Source: Archilochus colubris
Lineage: Eukaryota > Chordata > Aves > Apodiformes > Trochilidae
Direction of reading: 5' to 3'
Length of the DNA: 64,000 nt
Assembly (NCBI GenBank): GCA_023079485.1
Contig: CM041084.1
Location: 103,980,467 to 104,044,466 of the forward strand
Within the stretch, counting starts at the first letter, position 1; the number at the start of each line of letters is the position of its first letter. Under the pieces are notes generated by a model. That model saw nothing but the letters and a program-made list of their open reading frames with translations, searched no databases and was not told the origin of the DNA. Below, one piece after another: positions 1 through 11,800 of this stretch. A program made the translations under genes and the position numbers.

Positions 1-529
1 CAACCATAAATCAATATACACCTCATAAGAAATCTTGCTATACTTAATGTGTACAAAATATGAACCAAATAATTACATATCAGTGTATATTTCTACAGGC
101 TGTTTTGGTTTGGTTGGGGTTTTTTGTTGTTTTTTTTTTCTCTCAGCCTGAGATGAAAGCTAGCATTACAGATTTATTCTAGTAGAAATGCTGATGTTTG
201 TGTGAAGTGAACTCTTTCCTTGTTTATGTAACCCCGGGTTTCAGCTACTTTATCAAATAACTACCTCTTCGTATTTGCTGGCTGGCAGAAAACCTTAGTT
301 TTCTTCCCCAGCTCCAGTTACAGTCAGGATGATACCACAAGCATGTGGTTCAGAAGACTTTAAGGAAGCTAAAATGCCCTGAGAGGGTTCCTGTATCTAA
401 AGGTAACAAATTTTGTGGGTTGGTTGGTCCATGGGATAAATCTGCAAAGGAGGAAAAGGGAAGGTAGTGGATATTGACGCTCATTTGTACAATGCTTTCT
501 CTCTGAAAAGGCAATGCCCTTAATTTTTG
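1..529. other. Unique noncoding DNA
   Basis: No coding potential or recognisable repeat is seen. A T/G-rich stretch near 106-145 ends in a pyrimidine run followed by CAG, which resembles a splice acceptor but has no open exon behind it that I recognise. Confidence 0.6.
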
Positions 530-607
530 GTTAGCCCTGACGTGGTCAGGCAGTTAGACTAGATAAGGGTTGTAGGTCCCTTCCAAATGAAATATTCTGT
601 CCTATTC
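530..607 (+). mobile_element. CR1 LINE, 3' tail fragment
   Basis: The segment reads through the typical end of a CR1 element: a 'cagttagactagat' block, then 'gtaggtcccttcc', then an ATTCTGT-CCTATTC tail. In CR1 this block is the last part of the 3' untranslated region and the tail repeat marks the 3' end, so the copy lies on the plus strand and is heavily 5'-truncated. 5' truncation is normal for target-primed reverse transcription. The left boundary is approximate. Confidence 0.8.
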
Positions 608-1162
608 AGCTCCTTATCTCTGCCTTGTGGTGTAGCACGACATGACCTCCTAAAGTGGAGAGAAGGGCTTTTGCTTTCATACCTTTGCAGTAGCTGAGGA
701 GGATACTTTGCCTTTTCATTGTCATCTCATCACTGAGGCACCAAGAAGGAGGACCTGTGAGCCCAAATAAAACACTTGCTTTGCTGAAGGTGATCTGAAA
801 CCATGTCCATCCTTCCAAGCTTCCTTCCTATGAAAGTTGTCCTTCCACACTGTTCACAGCCCTTCTGGATTCAGCCCTATGTGGACCCATAATTAATTAC
901 AATTAATGGTGATGTGAGGGCAATAAGCCCAACCAGCAGATGTTCCGAGGGCAGTGGGCGTTTCTGGTTCATGCTGCCCACCTAGCTAGCACACATGTCC
1001 TTTCTATTCAGGTTACAAGGGAAAGTCTTAGAGAATTAGAATCAAATTTTTCCATATTCCTGCAGAACCCTGCAGCCTACATCAAACAATGAATTAGCAA
1101 GCACCATCAGGGCTATCTTACACCATTTAATCAACATCTGTGTAGAACCACCTTTAATGTGT
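608..1162. other. Unique noncoding DNA
   Basis: Nothing recognisable. Short open frames here look random. Confidence 0.6.
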
Positions 1163-2149
1163 GTAGAATCATAGAATCATAGAATTGGCTGGGTTGTAAG
1201 GGACCTCAGAGATCATCAAGTCCAACCCTTGATCCACTACTGCTGCAGTTACTAGACCATGGCACTGAGTGCCACATCCAGTCTCTTTTTAAATATCTCC
1301 AGGGACGGAGAATCCACTACTTCCCTGGGCAGCCCATTCCAATGTTTGATCATCCTCTCTGTAAAGAAATTCTTTCTAATGTCCAACCTAAACCTCCCCT
1401 GGCACAACTTGAGACCGTGCCCTCTTGTCTTGCTGAGAGTTGCCTGGGAAAAGAGGCCAACTCCTCCCTGGCTACACCCTCCTTTCAGGGAGTTGTAGAG
1501 AGTGATGAGGTCTCCTCTGAGCTGCCTCTTCTTCAGGCTGAACAGCCCCAGCTCTCTCATTCTCTCCTCATAGGATCTGTGCTTGAGTCCCTTCACTAGC
1601 CTAGTTGCCCTCCTTTGGACCTGCTACAGGACCTCGATATCCTTCCTGAACTGAGGGGCCCAGAACTGGACACAGTACTCGAGGTGTGGCCTCACTAGGG
1701 CTGAGTACAGGGGCAGAATCACTTCCCTGGACCTGCTGGCCACGCTGTTCCTGATACAGGCCAGGATGCCATTGGCCTTCTTGGCCACCTGGGTACACTG
1801 CTGGCTCATGTTCAGCTCCCTGTCAATCCAGACTCCCAGGTCTCTTTCTTCCTGGCTGCTCTCAGCCACTCTGTGCCCCAGCCATGGGGTTGTTGTGGCC
1901 AAAGTGCAGGACCCGGCACTTGGCCATGTTGAACCTCATCCCGTTGGAATCAGCCCAACTCTCCAGTCTGTCCAGGTCCCTCTGCAGAGCCCTCCTGCCT
2001 TCCAGCTGATCCACACTCCCCCCCAGCTTGGTGTCATCTGCAAAGTTGCTGATGATGGACTCAATTCCCTCATCTAAATCATCAATAAAGATACTGAACA
2101 GAACTGGGCCCAACACTGATCCCTGGGGGACACCACTGGTGACCGGCCA
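1163..2149 (-). mobile_element. CR1 LINE, 5'-truncated copy
   Basis: This is the best-preserved transposon of the window. Its 3' end faces left: two copies of an 8-bp ATTCTATG-type unit (seen as 'catagaat' on the plus strand) sit at 1165-1185, followed by the conserved 'ggacctcagagatcatcaagtccaac' region of the avian CR1 3' UTR. Rightwards the minus strand encodes the C-terminal half of the CR1 reverse transcriptase up to about 2149, where similarity stops just upstream of the [14 protein letters not shown] block. CR1 is the main LINE of bird genomes and inserts by target-primed reverse transcription, and most copies are cut at the 5' end like this one. I could not see clear target-site duplications, which are usually absent or very short for CR1. 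Confidence 0.97.
1252..2146 (-). pseudogene. CR1 ORF2 reverse transcriptase, C-terminal remnant
   Basis: The minus strand carries the end of CR1 ORF2, a reverse transcriptase that copies the element's own RNA at the insertion site. From the 5' side of the gene one reads a [21 protein letters not shown] block near 2100-2148, then the catalytic box FADDTKL with its two aspartates at 2033-2044, then the '[13 protein letters not shown]...KCRVLHFG' block. The frame shifts near 1870-1890, where a short stretch is missing compared with the family, and resumes as 'ERDLGVWID...' down to 1624. An in-frame TAG at 1624-1626 replaces the usual codon before the 'QVQRRA' block. The same frame then continues through '[23 protein letters not shown]' to the natural stop at 1252. 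The endonuclease domain and the N-terminal half are missing, so the copy cannot be active. With only one stop and one shift it is fairly young. Confidence 0.95.
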
Positions 2150-2570
2150 TACCTAACTGCTACCTTTCTTACTGCTCCACTTCATAAAAATTACTTCTTC
2201 CAGTCTCTGGTTAACATTATTTTCCCAGTTTCTTTTCCCCCTCTAAAACATGGGGTTGCCTTTATAATGGATTGCCTACTAAAGAAAATACAAAATATTT
2301 TTTCCACACCTTGCCAAAAGCTGTCCAAAATGAAACAGTGGCAGGGTCATGTACATCCAGATATGTCATGGCTGTAAGGGTAGAGGGGGAGAGAAGCCTG
2401 TCTGTAAGTGGGGTTATGGTTCATTTGGATAACAATAGATTCCACTGCCATTTTCTACCAAATGTTTTTAGTTTGCCTCAAATAAGTAATTGTCTAACTT
2501 GCATAAAGCCTTCCATCTCTTCTTGAATTATTGTTGGATATTTGGCAAAAATAGTTTTTTGCTTTTATAA

Positions 2571-2581
2571 GGGGGGGGGGG
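2571..2581. repeat. G11 homopolymer
   Basis: Eleven uninterrupted G on the plus strand, following a short T/A-rich stretch. Confidence 0.95.
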
Positions 2582-2660
2582 CAAAACAAAAAAGCTGATT
2601 GTGGTCACTTCCAAATAACACTTAACTCCTTGACACAAGGTCAGCAAGAGGGTTTGACCA

Positions 2661-2681
2661 TGTGTGTGTGTGTGTGTGTGT
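2661..2681. repeat. (TG)10 microsatellite
   Basis: Ten perfect TG units followed by T, then a T-rich stretch. Confidence 0.97.
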
Positions 2682-2824
2682 TTTCTTTTTGTAATCTGTG
2701 AACTGTTCCCTGAGAGACACATTGAGAACTGGGGCTTGTCTGCTGACATGTTTTACACAGCTGATCCATTAGGATCCTGCTCTTCCTAGCCTCCCTGGCA
2801 CCGCTTTGATCAGCGACATGTTTT

Positions 2825-2889
2825 AAAAAAAAATAGAAAAGAAAAAAAAAAGTAAAAAAAAAAAAAAAAAAAGAAAAGAAAAAAAAAGT
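2825..2889. repeat. A-rich low-complexity block
   Basis: The block is almost pure A with isolated G and T, including a 19-A run at 2854-2872. On the minus strand it reads as a string of Phe codons, which is not coding. Confidence 0.95.
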
Positions 2890-3969
2890 AAAAGGCACTT
2901 CTCTGATCAGGAATCCCTCCCCTTCACTAAATCATCCTAGGCACTTTAAAGCCATAGAAACTACTGAGACCCCTCAGCTCTGTGAGGCTTCACTACAGCT
3001 CTATGCTAAAACATCCAGACATGAGACAGCAAAGTCTTTTTTGCCCAGTGGCCTCTTCTGCCTGGCTCTGAGGTTAACCTCTTCCCTGCCAGGTGGGGAG
3101 CCCTTGCCAGCCTCCTCTGCCATGTGTGCCTTCCCAATGGGATGTGCCTTGGGTGGCGTGGTGCCCATCATACACAAAGATAAGAACACAAGAACAAATG
3201 CCACCATGGCTTCACCTCCTGCTTGCAAAAACTTGCTTTGCCTAGAAAATTCAGCTCCTGTAGGATGCTGAATCTGCCCTTCTGATGAGGAGAAGGGTTT
3301 AAGTTATTTTTGCCAAGGGCCTTTCCAAAGGCTGGTCAGAAAAGCCTATGCATGTCTCTGTGGGAGGGCACAGAGGAGGAAAAAGGAGAGAGGGGACATC
3401 ATGGAGAGGGAGGGGTGCAGATGTGTAGCACAAGATTAGCTTGCTACTGGCACCTAGGCCAAAAATGTATGAGAATGTGCTTTTACAGACAAGCTTACCA
3501 GTGTATCTCAGCCAGCCTAAGGGCTGATATGAGGCACCAGGGGCACAGAGATTTTGGATAGGCTGTGGATTGCAGAAAGAGGGTAAATGATGCTCTTTGT
3601 ACAAGCGGGAGCATCCTCTGACAATGCACAGGGTAGACACAGACAGGCTGTGGCCATTGCCATACCACAATCCCTTACAGCATATACATTCACATCCAGA
3701 CCAGTCCTCTCCAAGGGGTGGATGAATCCCTGTGGGACACTAGGACTTCCCAGGTCCATCTGACCATGGCTGCTTGCTCTAGGTCAGCTGCTCCTGATGC
3801 GCTGGGAGGCAGCCAGATGCAGCAGTGGTCAGGGACTGCTGACTAATGTCACTGCTTTACTTTGCTGCAAAACCCCTGTGATAGACACCATTCCCTTAGC
3901 TCTTCAACACCAGTATTAAAAAAGGGACAGCTTCTTTGGTTATTGCTGAAGGCACACATCCAGAAACAG

Positions 3970-4028
3970 AGGCACAGCATAAGAACAAGACCAAGACCAA
4001 GAGGCACCAAGCATAAGAACAAGAACAG
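3970..4028. repeat. Imperfect 34-bp tandem duplication
   Basis: The 14-mer 'gcataagaacaaga' occurs at 3978-3991 and again at 4011-4024, each preceded by an 'aggcac' block. Between them is a short 'ccaaga' repeat. This is a purine/C-rich local duplication. Confidence 0.75.
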
Positions 4029-5424
4029 GAAAGGGGGGACAGTTGCACAGAGGATCAAGGTTCCTGGCAGTGACAAGGGAGGCCAGGGCACCTGGGTGTG
4101 CTTCTGCTGCTGTGACAATCCAGATAACCTTTCTCATCCCCCTTTTTTATTATCTCTGAGCCTGATGTGTTCTTCACATCAGCCATTTGCTGAACAGCTG
4201 GCCAATAATGACTCCAAAGAGCCCATCTCCTGGAGGGGAGGGAGGAACTGCTAACAAAATGGTCATCAATGCCTTCCACACCAGAAAATTAAGTCTTTGC
4301 TGTGCTCATTTCACATTAACACCTCACTGGGATGAAGAGTCAATGAACTCAGGAAAATATGGTGGTTTGAACCCTAAATAGGAACTCTGGGGTGTTCATT
4401 AGTAGCAGGTATAGTGCCATGGTGGTGCTAGTGTATGGTGGTACTGATTGGTCCCACATGTTCAGTTCTGCTAAGTCACTGCAATTTGCAGTAGATGGAT
4501 TACATACCAGACATTGCAGAGATCCAGATGAGTTGTCCACTGCTGAAGGAAATTCCCTAAACCTCAGTTCTTGCAGCTTCCCTTCTTCTCATTCATTTCA
4601 GCCCCACACATTAATTCCTTGCCTTTTTTGAGCATTTTTCACTGACTTGAGTGATGAGAGGGACTTTTTGCCCTGAATGTCCAGCATGCCCTTTTTATTT
4701 GGTTTACAGAACAAATCGGGATAATGTGATGGAAGATCTACTCTTGACAGCCTTCTCGAGTCTGATCTTTGGCAGTGCACAAGCTGATGGAGGAATCATT
4801 GAAATGCACTTTCTTTTTTTGGTACCCTTGGTGCCGGTTCACATATAACTCTGGGACTGCCACATCCAGCAACCCTGCAAAACATCCATGTCCAGCAGCT
4901 TGTCTTTAAGGTTGATTAGAGAGCATGTACAATTTTACCTTTGGCATGAGTCATTTGCAAGAGTCTGAAGGTGCTGTCATCTACCTTGTTTCAGGGAGGC
5001 TTTTCCATGTCAGAGAGTGATGGTAAGATACACCCAATTGTTCACACTTCACATCAAAGTCCCTGCACCCTGGAGGGCACCCCTAATTTGAGTCCCCACC
5101 ACCCCACTGTTTATCCTACAGGCCCTCTCTGTCATGGCACCCACAAGGTTTAGCAGAGAAAAAAAAATAAAGCACAAATACCCAGCGTATCCGTTCACTT
5201 ACCCTTTGGTTCAGAACCCAGCTGGAGGAGGATCTCTTCAGCTTTAGGTTTTCCTCACAATATAAATCCCTGTGACTGGATCCCATAAAACAGTCTCATA
5301 AGTTCCCAAAGAATTTGTCAGGATGCCAGGTCCGGTGTGCCCAACCCTTGCAAAATGGGGTGGCTAAAAGCAGTGGAGTGAAAAGAACACAAACACCTTA
5401 GAAGAAGCAGGGATTAAATGAAGA

Positions 5425-5447
5425 TAAATAAATAAATAAATAAATAA
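5425..5447. repeat. (AAAT)n microsatellite
   Basis: About six AAAT units without interruption. Confidence 0.95.
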
Positions 5448-8417
5448 GCCACATTAAAACAACATCAGTTTTTTTCAGGCCATCTGCAGATAAATTACCT
5501 CGGTTCTTCTAATTAAAGAAAATGTGCAATTAGCTTAATCAGATCTGTGGGAAGAAAAGCAGTCACTGAGTCTCAAAAGTCAGGTTCTGAGAAACTGCAG
5601 CCAACTTTTCCTGGGGCCGACTGGAGACACTACATCAGAAACAGCATGAGCCCTGCCAAAGCCTTCTTCCTGTGAAAAATGATGTTTCAATTTAGGCTCC
5701 TGTATATTGTTTTTGTTAATCTCCCTCTCACTTGCTTACTCACTTGATCTCTCTCACTCTTTGACACTGTAAATAAAGGCACTGAAGAAGTACTGGCTTG
5801 TATTGATCCAGGAATTGCATCCCAATTTCTCAGTGAAATGAAGTTGAGTTTATCCTCTCAGTTTCCCATCAGCCTCAATGTTCTGCCTTGTGATCTGAAG
5901 GTGGGCTATTTCATGATGCCACACAGGGGCCTAAAGCATTTTGGGACTAAAACCAGCACTTTTCCTTCAGGAAAGGAAAATAGGACTCGTGCAATGGGAA
6001 AGGTCTCCAAACCCTTAGAGCTTGTGGGGGTGAAGGTTCTGAGAGCTTACTGGAAGTTCTGGGAAGGAAGCTGAGCTTGGAGATCAGTCCCTCCTCTCTT
6101 TAGGCATAGGGGGAAATTGTGCAAACTGCAGGACCACTTCCCTTAACCCTTTACTGTTTTCCAGTAACCTCCTCTCATTTATTTCACAAGAATTCAAAGA
6201 ACAGGGAAAGAAGAAACACCATAATTTAAAAAACAAAAACAACCCCTCCCCCTGTTTTAAAGTATTATCTATTTAAATAGTTTTAAAGTACAACCTTCTT
6301 CCTAAAGGAGGAAAAAATCCCTTTAAGTCAGGCAGAGTAAAAAGCCAGCCCTACAACGATCTTGCAAACCCACAAACTGGGCTGCAACTGGGCAAATGGG
6401 GACACAACCAATTAACAGAACAAATAACCTTTATTCTGTCCACTCCTTCCCATGCATTTCCTAAGGGCGTTCTCAAGCATGTCATGAGCCAGCTCTGCAG
6501 CCAAGCCTGGGTTTGGCTTTTCTCTGGATGTTGTTTCTGACAAGAGAGAGAGGGATGCAAAGTCCTTCCTTGTTTACCCAGGGAGGGTTGTGTTGGGATC
6601 AGGGTTTGCTGGCTCTGCTGCACAGCCAGTTCAAGAGATGAAGACTATGCCATGAGCAAGTGACTGTGGTTCCTGCTTGATGCTCTTCTAATAGTTGTTC
6701 CTCAGTGTCTGGCAAGTAACCACCACTTACTCAGCCAGCACCTCCTCCTGTTCATGTTAGCCTGCAGTTCACCCTCTTGATAAAATGACTTGTGAGACTT
6801 GGGCTGATATTCCCTGTGGGAGCTTTCCCTGTGACCACAGGCAACAGCATCCTGGTTTAATGTATTTCAGACCCCCCTCTTCTGTCCCAGGGGAGTGACC
6901 TGGACTCTTCAGTGACCATCTGGGTTTGTGGAGAGCACAGCTCCACTTTTACAACTGTACCTGAAGATGTAGGTATGAACTGGAGACATAGTGCTGGTTC
7001 ATCTGGCTGATGAGTTACTATCTCCACAACTTCCATGTGCCAGCGAAACTCTGGTTGCTCATCCACAGACAGTTAATTCCTCCAAACCTGGACATTTTTT
7101 TCTGATTCTGGAGACAACTTTTTTTCCTAACTCTTCTTCAGCCTCAGTGTTGTCTGTCTTTCTTATTGACATACTCTAGAAAACACCGATTTTGAAACAT
7201 CCAGCTGATCTTTTTTCTTTGCTTGTTTCTGATCTTTTTTTTTCAACAAGTAAATGTTCACTTTTTATCTTTGACATGGTTTTTTTGTTTGTTTGTTTAC
7301 AATTTTCCACCTCCAGTAAGGTTAGATATGCAGTTACAAAAAGCAAAGATTTCCCTGATGTTGTCTGTGCTTTCTTGTTGATTTCTAATTTTTTTTCCAC
7401 CTCTGGACAAGGGGAAAAAGTCAGGGTCAAAAATAAAGATGAGGCCCTAAAATATCTCCAAACCAACAATAGGAAACGGATGTGTTTATTTTTTGGTTGC
7501 TTTCCAAAAATTCAAAGGAGGTGATGCTTTATGTTAAAAATATTTATTACATCTGGTAATGAACACATTCAGATAAAGAGCCATTGCCCCAAGACTGAGG
7601 CAAGAAATAAGTTAAACCTTGTCTAGTTGACATCTCTCAACAAATGTCTCAGTGCAAAACCAAAAACTCTTGACCAGTCAGAAAGAAACAAAGTGCATAT
7701 AGGTGTCACACAGCTTGATGTGTGACCATTTGATTGGGATGGGAAAAGCACTGCCACCCCCTTGGGCTGGATTCAGCTTTGCTGTCACCCCCAGGGCTCA
7801 TTTGAGGGTTATATAGTACAAACCCAGGGCTGCAGCTGACCCTTGCTGCCAATTTCTAGCAGCCACCAGCCTGTAGGGTGGGTCGAGAGAGCAGGTTTTG
7901 AGTACACATCTGTGGATGCCAGCAGAGCCCCAGGGATTTGCCTGCTGCAGCTGGGGCTGGCAGGTGCCCTGCCAACAGATCCAAAATGGCCTGAGTCTTT
8001 GAAAAACCCCATTGGTAACATCTCTGACAAGATAAATTGCATTTTAAATGTGGAGATGACCTTGATAATCAGAAATAAATCAGCAGGACAATCAAAGTTG
8101 TTGGGTAAGTTGAATCTAGAGAATTTATATACTAGAGCCCTATAGCATAGCTTGGAAATCCCCGTAAGTTGGGTCCTGGCTGAAATTTTGGTCTCTCTGC
8201 TGTAGTAATTTAAACTTTTCTATTTACTTTGGCACTCCTCTGTTCAGTGACTTGGCCCGATCAAAATGCTTTCATATGTCCAGAAAGAATAAAAAATATA
8301 AAAGTCAAAGGGTGGTATCTTGGTTTAGAACAACGGTGAACATGAAATTTAATACAGGACTTTGCAAGAGGGACTCTCCAGAACGTACTGAGAGGGAAAG
8401 CAATTAATATTGCATTT
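5448..8417. other. Unique noncoding DNA
   Basis: No gene or transposon is recognised. The sequence is AT-rich with T-runs around 7200-7420. Open frames up to 110 codons (for example 7192-7524) are low-complexity, rich in Phe and Ser, and look random. Confidence 0.55.
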
Positions 8418-8498
8418 AAAAAAAAAAAAAAAAAAAAAAAAAGAGAGAGAGCGAAAAAAAAAATAGAAAAAAAAGGAGAAAAAAAAGAAAAAAAAAGA
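8418..8498. repeat. Poly-A and A/G-rich low-complexity block
   Basis: A25 at 8418-8442, then a GA stretch, then A-runs broken by single G, T and C. Confidence 0.95.
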
Positions 8499-8544
8499 AG
8501 AGCAGTCCTTCCTTTTCACTTTGCTTTTCAATGTCCTGTAATTT

Positions 8545-8880
8545 GTGCCAAACCAAACAGTGCTTACGCCACTACCGATGTTACAAGTTCATGTACCGCT
8601 GCTGATGTTACGTACATTAACACAGCAGTCACTGGAAAGGAAAAGCCAGTGTAATTTATCCAGAACATGGACAAAAGGAGAGTACAGAATGAAGCCAGTC
8701 CTCCCGTTATTTAATTTTATTCCCTGCTGTTAATGGCTTTCTTGATACACCCTTGCTTTTGTCCTTTTGACACGTAGGCTTCCATCGCGCTCCACAGCTA
8801 CCAAGAGCTGAAACTGCTCCGAGACCCATTATCCATGGAACAATCTTAAATCTGCAGGCACTGCTCTGACATTCTTTTAA
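8545..8880. promoter_or_regulatory. Possible conserved noncoding element
   Basis: The block keeps about nine CpG in roughly 270 bases (for example in 'tacgccactaccgatg', 'ttacgtacat' and 'catcgcgctcc'), while the flanking DNA is CpG-poor. It contains several AT-rich homeodomain-type sites ('ttatttaatttta', 'gttaatggc'). No open frame fits a known protein. CpG retention in an otherwise decayed desert is what long-standing selection or germline hypomethylation would give. This is an inference from composition only and no alignment was possible. Confidence 0.3.
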
Positions 8881-11800
8881 AACCTATTTACTGGCTTCAG
8901 TGTAGTTGTTCCTGCTTCATATCAGTGCAAGGAAAGTCGAGTCAGGCCAGCTCTCTGATCTACTTGAGCCTGACATGTGGCTTACTCTGCTTTTATATCG
9001 ATCAAGAATTTGGCCTTGAGATCTCCTATTTCTCTGTTTGACCCAGTGTTTTTAAAAAATGCTTCTAAATCTGTGCCTCTCTTTTATGCCTTTTCTTCAT
9101 CCTTTCCAAACTCTACTACACACTCTTTGTGTCTGCAAGCTCAACCAAAAGGCCTGGACCTCTTACAGGCCATTTATTGCTTTCTGTTATACTTCATACT
9201 TGAGTTTACACATATCTGATTTCTTAAAAAAACACTTCAGAGAGAAGAATCCTTTTTTTTTAAGGCTAGTAAAAATTTTTCCACTGAAACTTCTCTGCAG
9301 TGAAGTTGTTTTTTAGCTATCAGGAAAAGATGTTCCATGATAAAGTGTGTTAGGGAATTGGTTTTTATTTCCCATCAGCAAAACACAAATGCCTGAGAAA
9401 TGTATGTTGAGACTTCAGTCCCTCTAGTTGTCACCCCTTTGGTTTCCAATGTTCTTGCTTTCTTTCAGGAATCTGCTCAACACCTGAGTGATGTTTTCAA
9501 TGCTATAACCCAGCGGTCTTCTCTCAAAAGCACTGTCTGTCCCTTTACTACAGCAGAATTTGAGCAAGGAGTTTGGTATGGTCTGACATGACAACTCCTT
9601 CAGAAGTCCTCTTATGGAGATTCCATCTCAGTCTTCCTTTTTTGAGACAAATATATTTAAGTATTTAATAATTAACAAAAGACATGGTAGTAATTTTCTG
9701 ACCGGTCTACTTGCAAATTTTTAATTTTTTTTAATATATAAATGTTACAGGGCTTGACCAAGGCAGTTATCTACCAAGCAATAGAAGCAGTACTAACCAG
9801 CTAATAGATAAGATAAATAGCCAGGCAAAAAGATGAAGGACTACTAGAAGGATATCAAAAGAATTACAAATTATATTTTCAATATGTGTATTGAAGATTA
9901 TTGAAGATTAAATCCAAAGAGTCATGCAGGTGCTAGGTATGATGCATCAAAGGAAAGTAACTAAGTTCACTGGCAACTGTTGAAGGTGAAAGACTAATGG
10001 TTAACAAAGAAGCTGGGAAACAACTCAGGAAGAAGCTAAGAGATATATAGAGGCACATCAGTGAAAAAATGTGTCTTTGCTTCAACTCCATTAATTGCTT
10101 CAATTGTCTGGTTTCCTACACAGGGAAGATCCCATACAAGAAGTCATGCTAGTGAGGAAGAACACAGCTAGGACACAGCAGCATGCTGCATCCAGGTCTG
10201 AGCCATCTAACCATCCTTCTCTGAGCATGGGGAGAGATCCTTTGGATGGCATTTGGGGAGGACAATCTGACACAACCTCAGCAGATCAAGCTTGGGGCTT
10301 ATGGAGCAGGAAAAAGGCCATGCCAATTCTGCTGCTGAAGGGGATACAGGCTGTAAGGGAGTGTGATGGAAGAACCAGATGTAAGAGACTTCAGTTACCC
10401 ACTAGGGAGGACCTGCTTATTATTAGCACGGGGAGCTTTTTGTACTGTGACCAGATATGGCTTCATGCCAGAATTCAGGATCATCCCAGTCTGCTGTCTT
10501 CAGAAGTAACTGATGCCTCCAAGAAACTAATGAAAAGACTGCTTAAAATTTACCCATTTGTTGTCTAACACTTTAACAAAGTTGAGTAATGCAGAATTTT
10601 ACCATCTTATCACTGATTTTATTCTCTCTAATTACCCTTCAACATAATGTGAGCTACATTCTGATGTCATATGATAGTTTTCAACACTGAAAAATTATGA
10701 AGGCATTTTTAGGTTGTTGTTATTATCTTCCAGGTGTTTATTACCTTTTTGGGGGGGGAGGGAAAGTAATCTGATGATTCAGGACTTCAACCAACCCTCT
10801 TCCCCACAGCTATACCCACAACTATAAATGCAGCTTATTTGGAAATAGAATATACAGCGATTAACACATACTAAGCAGTTCAAATTCTGGTCATGCTCAG
10901 ACAGCAGTTACTGCCATAATTCTCTGGCTTTGCATTAACTCATTGAGCAGGAGCCTTGGCTTGGTCACAGCATTTTTTCATGTCTGAAAGATGACTTGGT
11001 TAACAGAGGACAAACACAGGAGCTCCTCTATTTTTCCCTCTTCCCTCTCAACGCATGTACATGCACATATTAACATACCCATATGGGTGTGTTTATAGAG
11101 AGATATGTATCAATAACACATATCTACAGAACACCCATATATACACTCACATATATTTGTAAATTATGGCACATAAAAGAATCCTCCTACTCTTTTTCAG
11201 TGCCATACTTGTGAGTACTCAAAGGGGCAGTCTTCTTCCCTGTTGTAGTCTAGAGTGCTTTCACCTCCAATAATCCAGCAGATGCCCCTAGATCATGTGG
11301 AGGGGGAATAGCTATGCCAGCTGCTTTTGAACAGACAAAATAGACTCTTGTGGCTATAATGCGATGTTTTCTTTGGAATATATGTTGTGCCATAGGAATA
11401 GGTGGCATTCCAGGCTCCTGAAGGACCATACTCTTTCTTGAAGCCAGGGTGAAGTATTACCTGCCAAAAAGCCTTAAAATTACCATCAGCAACAGCAAGG
11501 AAATGAGGCACATGCAAACAAAAATAATCAGAAGCCTGGCTCTTATGCAAGCAACAACTGATTTCTGCTTTTTTTTTTAGCAGTTGTGCACAGGCAGTAA
11601 CACTGTCAGTGCACACATGTTAAACCATCTCCAGAACTAAGCAGCTTTCCAAACTAGAGTAGGTCTTTAGGGTCTGGCTGCAGGGTTGGAAGGATATTGG
11701 TCCAGCCCTGGTACAAGAGGCTTCATTCATAGCAAACCTCCTGTCCCCACATGGGAAACGCCAGGAGACCCTGAGAGTGGGGTGGGGTACCAGCTGTACC

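Larger units (their letters stand above)
2150..5424. other. Unique noncoding DNA with short simple repeats
   Basis: No gene is recognised. The stretch includes a G11 tract, a (TG)10 array and an A-rich block (listed separately). Open frames at 3000-4400 on both strands show no domain and no codon bias. 3970-4028 contains an imperfect tandem duplication of about 34 bp built around 'gcataagaacaaga'. Confidence 0.55.

Noticed and set aside
10095..10568. 157-codon plus-strand open frame
   Set aside because: No ATG at its beginning, no recognisable family, no splice or promoter context.
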